A DNA stretch of 56,728 bases from an uncultured Acidimicrobiales bacterium (GTDB taxonomy: Bacteria; Actinomycetota; Acidimicrobiia; Acidimicrobiales; SZUA-35): assembly GCA_938002965.1 (NCBI GenBank), contig CALKZY010000047.1, positions 1-56,728 on the forward strand, given 5' to 3'. Below are positions 8,675-16,479 of this stretch, piece after piece. The position numbers and the translations under genes were made by a program. The stretch's first letter is position 1; every line of letters begins with the position of its first letter. Below the pieces are notes generated by a model, which worked only from the letters and a program-made list of their open reading frames with translations, had not been told where the DNA came from and made no database searches.

Positions 8675-9781
8675 ATGGTGCGGTTGCAAGTCCCTCAACT
8701 GAGCGAGCGGGTGTCGTTCACGGCGATTCGGTCTGCGGTGATTCCTGTCGTAGCCGTGCTGTTGGCGTTGTTGGTTGGCGCAGCGATGATCGCTGCGCTG
8801 GGCGCAAATCCCCTTGAGGGCTACCGCGCCCTGTTCGTGGGAGCGTTCGGTAGCCGATCGGCCTTGGCCGACTCGGCGGTGCGGGCCATGCCCCTCTTGC
8901 TGGTCGCCGTCGGCATTTGTGTGGCGTTCAGAGCCAAAGTGATCAACATCGGTGGCGAAGGCCAAATTATCGCCGGGGCGATCCTTTCAACCGTGGTCGC
9001 GCTGTGGGTTGGCGATCTACCGGCGGTTGTATTGATCCCGCTGGTCTTGTTGATGGGAATGATTGGCGGTGGCATCTGGGGTGCCATCCCTGGAGCCATG
9101 AAGGCCTATCTGGGGGTCAACGAAATTCTGAGCACGATCATGCTCAACATCGTGGCCGTGCAGATCATGAACTATCTGTTGCGCGACCCGTTGATCGACC
9201 CGGAAGAGATCGAACGGGGAACACGAATACCTCAAACCGAACGACTGCCTGAGACCGCCGATCTACCGATCCTGGTTGACGGGACGCGCCTCCATCTCGG
9301 TGTAATTGTGGCCGTCATTGCCGCAGTCGTCGGCTGGGCATTTCTATGGCGAACAACGGTCGGGTTTCGAGTTCGAGCTGTCGGCCATAGCCCTCACGCT
9401 GCCCGCTACGCCGGTATGTCGGTTCCACGAATGACAATGCTGGCCCTTTCACTTTCCGGAGCGCTATGCGGCCTGGCCGGAGCGGCGCTGGTGTTCGGGA
9501 GCCAATCGCATCGGCTGATCACCGACGGTTCGGCTGCAGGTTTCACCGGCTCGGCTGGTTTCAATGGAATTGTGGCCGCCCTGTTCGGTGGGCTTCATCC
9601 GTTGTGGGCCATCCCTTCGTCGTTTCTGTTCGGTGGTTTGCTGGTTGGTGCCAACGCTATGCAGCGAGCCATCCAGATTCCCTCTGCCTTGGTTGTGGCC
9701 CTAAACGGTCTGGTGGTGGTGTTCGTGATCGCCAGTAACCGAATTCGGGAGAATCTCAAGAAGCGGGTCGTCAATGGCTGA
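8675..9781 (+). CDS. BMP-family (nucleoside-type) ABC transporter permease
   Basis: A 368-residue membrane protein of the BPD_transp_2/YufP class. Diagnostic segments are FRAKVINIGGEGQIIAGA, KAYLGVNEILSTIMLNIVA, and FTGSAGFNGIVAALFGGLHPL. These permeases pair with a basic membrane lipoprotein and a two-domain ATPase to import nucleosides or related heterocycles. The ATG at 8675 gives the normal N-terminus; the frame is open to 8615 but without family similarity. It overlaps the next permease by 8 bases. Together with the genes to 13500 it makes a complete importer. Confidence 0.9.
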   Translation: MVRLQVPQLSERVSFTAIRSAVIPVVAVLLALLVGAAMIAALGANPLEGYRALFVGAFGSRSALADSAVRAMPLLLVAVGICVAFRAKVINIGGEGQIIAGAILSTVVALWVGDLPAVVLIPLVLLMGMIGGGIWGAIPGAMKAYLGVNEILSTIMLNIVAVQIMNYLLRDPLIDPEEIERGTRIPQTERLPETADLPILVDGTRLHLGVIVAVIAAVVGWAFLWRTTVGFRVRAVGHSPHAARYAGMSVPRMTMLALSLSGALCGLAGAALVFGSQSHRLITDGSAAGFTGSAGFNGIVAALFGGLHPLWAIPSSFLFGGLLVGANAMQRAIQIPSALVVALNGLVVVFVIASNRIRENLKKRVVNG

Positions 9782-10709
9782 GTTTTTCACCGCATCCGTA
9801 CTGGTGACAACCTTTGCCGCCGGCGTTCGTCTTGCCATGCCGTTTCTTTTGGCTGCACTGGGTGAGACGCTTGGGCAGCGCAGCGGAGTCCTTAACCTGG
9901 GCGTCGACGGTGTAATGCTGATCGGCGCATTCTTCGCCTACTGGACGGTTCTGGAAACCGACTCCCGGCTGGGCGGAATCCTGGTCGGGCTTCTAGTTGG
10001 TCTGGCCATGGGTGTGCTGTATGCGGTGGTGACTCTGATCTTTCACGCCGAGCAGGGAATCAGCGGCATCGGCATCTTCCTGTTCGGCCTTGGTATGAGC
10101 GAGTTGCTCTTCCAGGAGTTGGTGGGGACGCCACTCCCCATCCCCGCTTTGACGGAGGCACCAATTCCGCTGTTGTCGGAGATCCCGGGTCTCGGGAAGA
10201 TGTTGTTCAGCCACAGCCTGCTGGTCTACACCGGGGTAGTGCTGGTTGTCGCCTTCACTTGGTTAATAGATAGGTCTACGTTTGGCCTCGATCTGCGGGC
10301 GGTCGGGGAGAATCCCGAGGCCGCCGACTCACTAGGGGTGTCGGTTGTTCGTACCAGGGCCATCGCCATCTTGGTTGGCAACGCCCTGGCTGGGATGGCT
10401 GGTGCGGCGCTGACAATCGAGTTGGGGACCTTTCAGAACAACCTGACTAACGGCATTGGTTTCATCGCCGTGGCCCTGGTGTATTTCGGCGCCTGGCGGC
10501 CGCTCGGTGTCCTCGCCGGGTCGTTTCTCTACGGCTTGGTCACGGCCACCGTCACCCAACTGAAGGTGTTGGACATTGTGAGCGGAGCAGCGGCCAGCCT
10601 CACCAGCACCGCACCCGCCGTCCTCACCGTGTTGGCGCTCGCTGTGATCGCCCGCAGGACAGCGTCACAACCGGCGGCGTTGACGGTGCCGTTCGAGCGG
10701 CGGCATTGA
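9774..10709 (+). CDS. BMP-family ABC transporter permease (second subunit)
   Basis: A 311-residue partner permease of the YufQ class, with LGETLGQRSGVLNLGVDGVM at residues 24-43 and FGLDLRAVGENPEAADSLGV at the cytoplasmic loop. It starts inside the end of the upstream permease (8-base overlap), which indicates translational coupling and a fixed heterodimer. It forms the pore in the cytoplasmic membrane. The downstream gene is the binding lipoprotein, 59 bases later, with its own strong ribosome binding site. Confidence 0.9.
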   Translation: MAEFFTASVLVTTFAAGVRLAMPFLLAALGETLGQRSGVLNLGVDGVMLIGAFFAYWTVLETDSRLGGILVGLLVGLAMGVLYAVVTLIFHAEQGISGIGIFLFGLGMSELLFQELVGTPLPIPALTEAPIPLLSEIPGLGKMLFSHSLLVYTGVVLVVAFTWLIDRSTFGLDLRAVGENPEAADSLGVSVVRTRAIAILVGNALAGMAGAALTIELGTFQNNLTNGIGFIAVALVYFGAWRPLGVLAGSFLYGLVTATVTQLKVLDIVSGAAASLTSTAPAVLTVLALAVIARRTASQPAALTVPFERRH

Positions 10710-10768
10710 ACCTGCAGCGCAGGCACCTATCGAGCTCTCGACAAACTCTCTACAGGAGGAGAACCACA

Positions 10769-11836
10769 ATGGCACAATTAGAAACGCCGAGTGACTGCGG
10801 AACCGGATCAGGCGGGGCCGACGAGAGACGACCGAGTACCTGGCGTGCGCTGGCTGCACTGTTAGTCGGATTGGCGCTGGTAGTGGCGGCCTGCGGTGGA
10901 GGTGACGATGACGCCGACAATGACGCAGCGGAAGAGTCTGGAGACGAGGCGGCGACCGACGGCTTACGAGTGGCAATCGTGGCTCCCAGCGCTGAGAACG
11001 ACCTGGCCTTTACCCAAAGTATTGTCGAAGGTGTTGACGCCTTGAGCGGCGTTTCCGAGGTGGCGATCACCCCGGGTACGTTTGTCGTCGAGGATGCGGC
11101 CACCGCCATTCGTGACTACGCCAACGACGGATTTGATTTGGTCGTCGCCCATGGCTCGCAATATGGCGGACCGCTGGAGGAAATCGCCAAGGAGTTCCCC
11201 GATACCGCTTTCGCCTGGGGCACCGCGGCCGACACCTTTGGGCTGGAGAACGTCTCGGCCTACACCGCGGCATCCGATCAGGGTGGCTATGTGCTCGGTG
11301 CACTGGCGGCCTCGATGTGTTCTAAGATCGGCATTGTCGGTCCCATCGCTGTTGGTGACGCCAAGCTGTACGTCGATGGCTTCACCTTGGGCGCCGAGGA
11401 CAACGGCGCCGAGGTTGACGTGGTCTACACCGAGTCCTTCTCCGACACCCAGTTGGCTTCGGAGACGGCTACTGCCTTCGTCGAGAACGGCTCCGATTGC
11501 CTGACCGGTACGGCCCAGATGACGGTCGGCGCCATCGGCGTGGCCGAGCAGGAGGGTTTGTTGTGGTTCGGAACACAGTCCGACCAGAGCCCTGCCGCCG
11601 CTGACGGAGTCGTGGTGGCCAACCAGGTGTACCAGTGGGAAGTTGTCTTGCAGGACCTGGTTGATGACGTCACCGGTGGGGCCACCGGAGGTGAGGTCTA
11701 CGCCATCGATCTAGAGAACGGCGGGCTGACCATCGAATACGGCAATGTGGACGCTGATGACGACATGACGTCAGCCGTCGATGCCGCCAGCTCCGCCGTG
11801 ATGGCGGGCGACGTGGAAACAATGGTCGAGGGTTAG
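10769..11836 (+). CDS. BMP-family ABC substrate-binding lipoprotein
   Basis: An AGGAGGAG eight bases before the ATG at 10769 fixes the start, not the open frame from 10706. Residues 24-42 make a Sec lipoprotein signal ending VVAAC (Cys42), followed by an acidic linker. The mature protein follows the Bmp/PnrA/Med family: IVAPSAENDLAFTQSIVEG, FDLVVAHGSQYG, YTAASDQGGYVLGALAA, VANQVYQWEVVLQ. Family members bind nucleosides (PnrA binds purine nucleosides). With uridine phosphorylase elsewhere in the window, nucleoside uptake is the best guess, not proved. The lipoprotein gene lies third in the operon rather than first, which is unusual. Confidence 0.9.
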   Translation: MAQLETPSDCGTGSGGADERRPSTWRALAALLVGLALVVAACGGGDDDADNDAAEESGDEAATDGLRVAIVAPSAENDLAFTQSIVEGVDALSGVSEVAITPGTFVVEDAATAIRDYANDGFDLVVAHGSQYGGPLEEIAKEFPDTAFAWGTAADTFGLENVSAYTAASDQGGYVLGALAASMCSKIGIVGPIAVGDAKLYVDGFTLGAEDNGAEVDVVYTESFSDTQLASETATAFVENGSDCLTGTAQMTVGAIGVAEQEGLLWFGTQSDQSPAAADGVVVANQVYQWEVVLQDLVDDVTGGATGGEVYAIDLENGGLTIEYGNVDADDDMTSAVDAASSAVMAGDVETMVEG

Positions 11837-11875
11837 TCGATTACGTCCAAGACCTTCAATGACCTCGTGGCTCCA

Positions 11876-11905
11876 GGTGGATGGGTTCGGGAGAATCCAT
11901 CCACC
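11876..11905 (+). other. Intercistronic stem-loop after binding-protein gene
   Basis: GGTGGATGG and CCATCCACC form a perfect 9-bp inverted repeat with a 12-base loop, 39 bases past the BMP lipoprotein stop and 29 bases before the ATPase start. No T-run follows. It probably protects or partly terminates the message. Confidence 0.55.
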
Positions 11906-11934
11906 CGAAGCCGCCCTGACTCAGGTTTGCTTAC

Positions 11935-13500
11935 ATGATCCGTGACTCTGACACCGAACCTGGCACCGAAATGGATGTGCCCATGCTGGAGATGCGGGGA
12001 ATCACGAAACGGTTCCCCGGTGTCTTGGCCAACGATTCAGTCAGCTTTGATGTCCGGACCGGTGAGGTACACACCCTTCTGGGTGAGAACGGGGCGGGCA
12101 AAAGCACGCTGATGAAGATTCTGTTCGGCATGTACGCCGCTGACTCGGGTGATGTCCTGCTCAACGGCCGTGTTACAGATGTCTCGTCGCCGTCGGCAGC
12201 AATCGATGCCGGAATCGGAATGATCCACCAGCATTTCATGCTCGTACCCACGCTTACTGTCACCGAGAACGTAGCTCTTGGGCTGTCTCACGGATTGCGC
12301 CCCGATCTTGAAACCGTGCGATCCAGGATTTTGGAGCTGTCTGAGCAATACGGACTCGCCGTGGATCCCGATGTTCATGTCTGGCAGCTGGCGGTGGGGG
12401 AGCGTCAGCGGGTTGAGATTCTCAAGGCCTTGTATCGCCGCATAAAGCTCCTAGTTCTCGATGAGCCAACGGCGGTGTTGACCCCGCAGGAGGTGGATGA
12501 CTTCTTCGTCACGCTACGGGCGTTGGCCGATGACGGTCGGGGGCTCATCTTCATCTCCCACAAGCTTCACGAGGTCATGGCGCTATCGGACCGGATTACG
12601 GTTCTGCGTGACGGGAAGGTGGTCGGTTCGACCACGCCGGACCAAACCGACCGCCAGCAGCTGGCCGAGATGATGGTGGGCCGCCAGGTAAAGCTGGCGT
12701 CAGGCCAGCCGGACGATGGCGCGGACGCCTCCTCCAGCCGGACGCCTGGAGAACCAAGATTGGTTGTCGCCGACCTGGATGTAGCCGGGGACCGAGATGG
12801 CGCCGCTCTGGCCGTCCGAGGTGTGAACCTAACGGTTGCTGCCGGCGAGATTCTGGGTGTCGCCGGTGTGTCGGGCAACGGCCAGCGAGAGTTGGCTGAG
12901 GCTATCGCCGGGCTTCGCCGCCCGCTAGATGGTTCAATCACCCTCGACGGCGAGGAGTTGGTCGGAAGCGGGCCACGGAAGGTGCGGCAGTCCGGACTTT
13001 CGTTTGTGCCCGAAGAGCGAATGCGCGACGGCGCCATCGGTGATTTTTCGGTGTCTGAGAACTTAATGCTTGTGGACCACACCGAGCGGAATCACTCGAC
13101 CCGCGGCTGGCTAAAACTCGGAGCGCTGACGAAGCGAGCTGAGGAGATGGTCAGCCGATACCAGATCAAGACCCCTGATGTTTCCACTCCCACTAGGTCG
13201 CTTTCCGGGGGCAACATCCAGAAGATGATCATGGCCCGAGAGCTGTCGTCGGAGCCGTCAGTGCTGTTGGCGGCTCAACCGACTCGGGGAGTCGACGTCG
13301 GGGCAGCAGAGTACATCCACGAGAGATTGATTGCGCAGCGCGACGGTGGCACGGCGGTCATTGTGATTTCAGAGGACCTTGATGAGGTTCTGGCGCTGGC
13401 CGACCGAATCATGGTCATGTTCGAAGGACAGGCGGTAGGAAACCTTCATCGATCTGAATGCTCAGTCGAGCAACTTGGCTTGATGATGGCCGGGGGCTAG
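11935..13500 (+). CDS. Two-domain ABC transporter ATPase (nucleoside/BMP importer)
   Basis: Two nucleotide-binding domains in tandem. Domain 1 (residues 10-245) has Walker A GENGAGKST, the family-typical VGERQRVEI in place of LSGGQ, and Walker B LLVLDEPTAV. Domain 2 (275-515) lacks a normal Walker A lysine motif (VAGVSGNGQREL), as is usual in this RbsA-like group, and has LSGGNIQKMIMAREL and AAQPTRGVDVGA. It drives the importer made by the three genes upstream. The ATG at 11935 lacks a clear ribosome binding site; an ATG at 11971 is a possible alternative. Its stop TAG shares a CTAG palindrome with the convergent Lrp gene. Confidence 0.92.
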   Translation: MIRDSDTEPGTEMDVPMLEMRGITKRFPGVLANDSVSFDVRTGEVHTLLGENGAGKSTLMKILFGMYAADSGDVLLNGRVTDVSSPSAAIDAGIGMIHQHFMLVPTLTVTENVALGLSHGLRPDLETVRSRILELSEQYGLAVDPDVHVWQLAVGERQRVEILKALYRRIKLLVLDEPTAVLTPQEVDDFFVTLRALADDGRGLIFISHKLHEVMALSDRITVLRDGKVVGSTTPDQTDRQQLAEMMVGRQVKLASGQPDDGADASSSRTPGEPRLVVADLDVAGDRDGAALAVRGVNLTVAAGEILGVAGVSGNGQRELAEAIAGLRRPLDGSITLDGEELVGSGPRKVRQSGLSFVPEERMRDGAIGDFSVSENLMLVDHTERNHSTRGWLKLGALTKRAEEMVSRYQIKTPDVSTPTRSLSGGNIQKMIMARELSSEPSVLLAAQPTRGVDVGAAEYIHERLIAQRDGGTAVIVISEDLDEVLALADRIMVMFEGQAVGNLHRSECSVEQLGLMMAGG

Positions 13501-13988
13501 CCGTCTGAGTCGGACTGCTGCCTCAACAGTCCAGTAATTGAGCGCCGGAGTGGTGAGGCGAGTGCCAGTTGTGTTGAAAGCTCCGAGACCTGGTCTATCG
13601 ACGCCACTGCCTGAAGGACGTTGTGAAGATCGTCGTTTGATCTGGCCACCACGTACAAAAGAAGATCGCCCCGGCCCGTAACCACATGAGCCTCCATAAC
13701 CTCGGCGATGCCGGCGAGATCGCTCAGGACCTGATTGAGCTGACCCTGCAGGATCGATACTGTGGTGAAGGCGCTTACCGGGAATCCGGCTCGGCGGGGG
13801 TTGACCTCAGGGGTGTACCCGCGAATGATGCCTTCCCGTCGAAGGCGCTCGAGGCGGGCGTGGACGGTGCCCCGGGCCACCGAAACGGCCCTGGCCAGAT
13901 CAGAAACAGATGGTCGAAGGGCAGCATCCAGCGCGCCCAGAATCTTGTTGTCGGTGGCGTCGAGATGACGAGTTGGGCTTTCAGCCAT
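13497..13988 (-). CDS. Lrp/AsnC-family transcriptional regulator
   Basis: A 163-residue protein with an N-terminal winged helix-turn-helix (LDATDNKILGALDAALRPSVSDLARAVSVARGTVHARLERL split here, residues 9-50) and a C-terminal RAM/ligand domain (GAxxxVxG-like segment EVMEAHVVTGRGDLLLYV). Members sense amino acids and bind palindromic sites as octamers. It is divergent from the HPPD-like dioxygenase with a 13-bp palindrome between them, so it probably controls that gene in response to an aromatic amino acid or keto acid (inference). The gene converges on the ABC ATPase, sharing four bases. Confidence 0.88.
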   Translation of the reverse strand: MAESPTRHLDATDNKILGALDAALRPSVSDLARAVSVARGTVHARLERLRREGIIRGYTPEVNPRRAGFPVSAFTTVSILQGQLNQVLSDLAGIAEVMEAHVVTGRGDLLLYVVARSNDDLHNVLQAVASIDQVSELSTQLALASPLRRSITGLLRQQSDSDG

Positions 13989-14124
13989 GATCCTGCTTGC
14001 TTTCCGAGCCTCGGCAACAGAGTGAGAGCTCTTGCTACGCTCCGGGACTCAAGTTTGAACGGAGTGTATAGCGTTCAGAATCTAGAGGAACAAAATGACC
14101 AAACATGTGGACCAGCAAACGTGA

Positions 14125-14154
14125 ATTGTCAGACAATAAGGCTTGTCTTAATCA
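14125..14154 (+). promoter_or_regulatory. Palindromic operator overlapping a promoter for the HPPD-like gene
   Basis: ATTGTC-A-GACAAT (14125-14137) is a perfect 13-base palindrome. It contains a -35-like TTGTCA (14126-14131), followed after 17 bases by TAATCA (14149-14154). The predicted start of transcription is about 14161, 15 bases before the ATG, close to a leaderless or short-leader arrangement. The site fits Lrp binding. Confidence 0.45.
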
Positions 14155-14175
14155 ATCTGCACCGGAAGGAACGTT

Positions 14176-14805
14176 ATGAGCCCTCATCTGAAGAAGGTCG
14201 ATCACATCACCTACGCCTGCGAAGAGGGGGCCATAGAGCAGTGGTGCTGGTTCCATACCGAGGTTGAGGGCGGCACGCTGATAAACCGCATCGACGACGT
14301 TCGGCCAGACGACCCGGACTCCAGCATGAAGATCTGGTGTATCGACTACGGCGACTTTGGGGTCGCCCTGATAGAAGGCATTGATCGGGCCAAGAAGTCG
14401 CAGGTCACCAAGTTCGTCGAGCGCCACGGCGATCATGCTGTTCAGCACGTGGCCTACGACACTCACGATCTGGACAAGTTCACCGATCACCTCAAGGAAA
14501 TGGGCGGGACCCCGCGTGGCGAGACGCTGGTTCGCCATGACGGCTTCGGAATCTTGAAGCAGATGTTTGCCAGGGGATACGCCGAGGGTGACGCGGCCGA
14601 GGCCAGCTTCCCCGAATATGTCCAACGGCCACAACCTGGCCACTCCGACGATGAGGTTGCCATCACCTTTGCTGAGGAGACGGGTAAGGGCTTCTATGAC
14701 CAGATCGAGGACGCTGTAGAATCTGGCGACGAAGAACCATTCTTCGACTTCAGCCGGATGCCGGCTGAGTGGTCGGTGCCTACGCCCTCGCCGAAAGGGA
14801 GCTGA
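14176..14805 (+). CDS. Half-size HPPD-like VOC dioxygenase
   Basis: The 209-residue product resembles the C-terminal catalytic module of 4-hydroxyphenylpyruvate dioxygenase and hydroxymandelate synthase. VDHITYA supplies His10, AVQHVAYDT supplies His91, and FPEYVQRPQ supplies Glu147, the three expected Fe(II) ligands; GKGFYDQIEDAVE matches the closing helix of HPPD. It is about half the usual 350-400 residues because the N-terminal non-catalytic module is missing. AAGGA eight bases before the ATG supports the start. It likely oxidises an alpha-keto acid; substrate uncertain. A different VOC enzyme is possible, since the fold is shared by extradiol dioxygenases and glyoxalases. Confidence 0.7.
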   Translation: MSPHLKKVDHITYACEEGAIEQWCWFHTEVEGGTLINRIDDVRPDDPDSSMKIWCIDYGDFGVALIEGIDRAKKSQVTKFVERHGDHAVQHVAYDTHDLDKFTDHLKEMGGTPRGETLVRHDGFGILKQMFARGYAEGDAAEASFPEYVQRPQPGHSDDEVAITFAEETGKGFYDQIEDAVESGDEEPFFDFSRMPAEWSVPTPSPKGS

Positions 14806-14869
14806 AACTCGCCTGGGTCGCCGGGGGTCGGTGCCATCTGAGCTGCGGTAAGAAGCTACCTTTGGTTCT

Positions 14870-15658
14870 GTGAGCCAAGGAACACAAGGCGAACGAAGGC
14901 GTCGCCAAGGCCTCGAGGCTGGCGACGTTCACATTTGGGACGGTACTGAGCCGGGCGTTGTCATGTTGCACGACGGCTTGGGTTCGGTGGCACAGTGGCG
15001 TCAGGTGCCCGAGCTGTTGAATACCCGGACCGGGGCAATGGTCATGGTTTATAACCGGCCGGGCCACGGAACCGCTACCCCGGTGCCGACCGGGCCCTGG
15101 CCAACATCTTGGATGCACAGTGAAGCCCAGCGGTTGGTCGCACTTCTCGATGCCGCCCGGATCGAGGAACCGCTTGTTGTCGGCCACTCCGACGGGGGGT
15201 CCATTGCACTGATGGCCGCCGCCGGCGGACTCCCGGTGCGTGGCATTGTGGCACTGGCTCCTCACAGCTTCGTTGAGCTGGTTTGCGTGGACGCGATATC
15301 GGCTATGAGGTCGAATCGCCAACCGATCCTTGGCGGCCTGGATCCTTTCCACCGCGATGCGGCCGCCCTTTTCGAAGCGTGGTCGTCTGTATGGGTTAGC
15401 GCCGAGTTCGCACCATGGGATATTCGGCCTCAGCTGGCCTCAGTCGACGCCCCATGCGTTGTTGTGCAAGGTGACCTCGATAGCTACGCCACTGATCGGC
15501 AGCTGTCGGAAACGGTCGCGGCACTCAATGCCGGAGAAGGTGACCCGGTGGCAGAGGCGCAACGTTGGCCCGGAGTAGGCCACCTGATTCACCATGAAGC
15601 TCCGGAGAAGGTGGTCGATTTGGTGGAAGTCGTTTATCGGCGGACACTACCGACCTAG
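14870..15658 (+). CDS. Alpha/beta hydrolase
   Basis: A 262-residue alpha/beta-hydrolase fold protein: oxyanion segment VVMLHDGLGSVAQWR, nucleophile elbow GHSDGGS (Ser near residue 108), acid QGDLD near residue 204 and His in GVGHLIHHEAP near residue 242. The family includes C-C hydrolases, esterases and lactonases, all cytoplasmic. The frame opens with GTG at 14870; no better start is visible. It lies 64 bases after the HPPD-like gene in the same direction and may be co-transcribed, suggesting a role in the same aromatic or keto-acid route, but that is inference. Confidence 0.85.
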   Translation: MSQGTQGERRRRQGLEAGDVHIWDGTEPGVVMLHDGLGSVAQWRQVPELLNTRTGAMVMVYNRPGHGTATPVPTGPWPTSWMHSEAQRLVALLDAARIEEPLVVGHSDGGSIALMAAAGGLPVRGIVALAPHSFVELVCVDAISAMRSNRQPILGGLDPFHRDAAALFEAWSSVWVSAEFAPWDIRPQLASVDAPCVVVQGDLDSYATDRQLSETVAALNAGEGDPVAEAQRWPGVGHLIHHEAPEKVVDLVEVVYRRTLPT

Positions 15659-15965
15659 CGGATCCGGAAGGGCCAAAAGAGAAACGGCCCCCTGCCCGAA
15701 GAGACGTTCGGCGTGGACAGGGGACCGTAGTTACCAACCCCAAATCGAGGCGACCGAATGCAGGCGACGGTCGGCGGATCCGAGGCTGGAGTTGAGGGCC
15801 CGAAGCGGCGGGAGGAAAGGTTTGCGTGGACCCTCGTTTATGTATCCGCCATCCTAGACCGACATGCGACCCGGCCGTTGGTGTCTGGTGACAATTGCCT
15901 GTGGGTGCCTGTTCTTGCCTTCCGTTGGTGGCGACTGTCGAATCGCCTCGGAGTACAGTTAGCTC
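15659..15965. other. 307-bp spacer without a protein gene
   Basis: No credible coding frame is seen. It holds a long minus-strand stem-loop with a T-rich tail (15674-15727) and, further right, a minus-strand TAGGAT that would suit an actinobacterial -10 box (15851-15856). A short untranslated RNA of about 170 bases on the minus strand is possible (see findings). I recognise no known RNA family. Confidence 0.35.
15674..15727 (-). terminator. Candidate intrinsic terminator on the minus strand
   Basis: Arms at 15685-15696 and 15716-15727 pair over 12 positions with two mismatches (core CCCCTG/CAGGGG). On the minus strand the hairpin is followed at once by TTTCTCTTTT. No minus-strand protein gene ends here, since both neighbours read rightward. 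Confidence 0.45.
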
Positions 15966-16409
15966 ATGTCGATTACCGGAGACTACGAGCCAAGCACCTG
16001 GCAATGGGTGGCCGACCAGGCCGCCGAGTACGAGGCGTCAGGGGGCACTCGAGCCAACACGTTGCGCGACACGGGCATACCTATCATCGTCATGACGACG
16101 GTAGGTCGCAAGAGTGGCAAGGTTCGCAAGGTGCCGCTCATGCGAGTTGAGTACAACGGAGCGTACGCGCTGGTTGCTTCCAAGGGGGGAGCGCCGGAAC
16201 ATCCTGGCTGGTATCACAACCTGATGGCCGACTCGACAGTCATGATTCAAGACGGCCCAGCGCCGTTCGATGCCGAAGCCAGGCTGGTCACCGGAGAAGA
16301 ACGCGAGGCTTGGTGGGAGCGGGCGGTTGCCGTCTTCCCGCCTTACGCCGAGTACAAAGACAAGGCCGATCGAGAGATTCCGGTCTTCATCACGTCGCCC
16401 GCAACCTAA
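15966..16409 (+). CDS. Deazaflavin-dependent nitroreductase-like protein (DDN family)
   Basis: A 147-residue protein with the DDN/F420H2-dependent quinone reductase pattern: GIPIIVMTTVGRKSGKVRKV near residue 38, LMRVEYNGAYALVASKGGAPEHPGW split over residues 58-82, and HNLMADSTVMIQDG. The split beta-barrel binds the deazaflavin F420; members reduce quinones or nitroaromatics. F420 use is common in Actinomycetota, which supports the taxonomic guess. It is preceded by a 307-base gene-free spacer and converges on the LacI gene. Confidence 0.88.
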   Translation: MSITGDYEPSTWQWVADQAAEYEASGGTRANTLRDTGIPIIVMTTVGRKSGKVRKVPLMRVEYNGAYALVASKGGAPEHPGWYHNLMADSTVMIQDGPAPFDAEARLVTGEEREAWWERAVAVFPPYAEYKDKADREIPVFITSPAT

Positions 16410-16479
16410 GTCTGAGCCACTGGGTCTGAAGCGATCGTGGCTACGTCGGCTTCGAGGTAGCTCCCGGCCAGTCGGTGGG

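Noticed and set aside
15659..15965. RNase P-like or SRP-like RNA, because of a GGGAGGAAAG stretch
   Set aside because: The remaining conserved segments of RNase P and SRP RNA are absent; only the short purine string matches.
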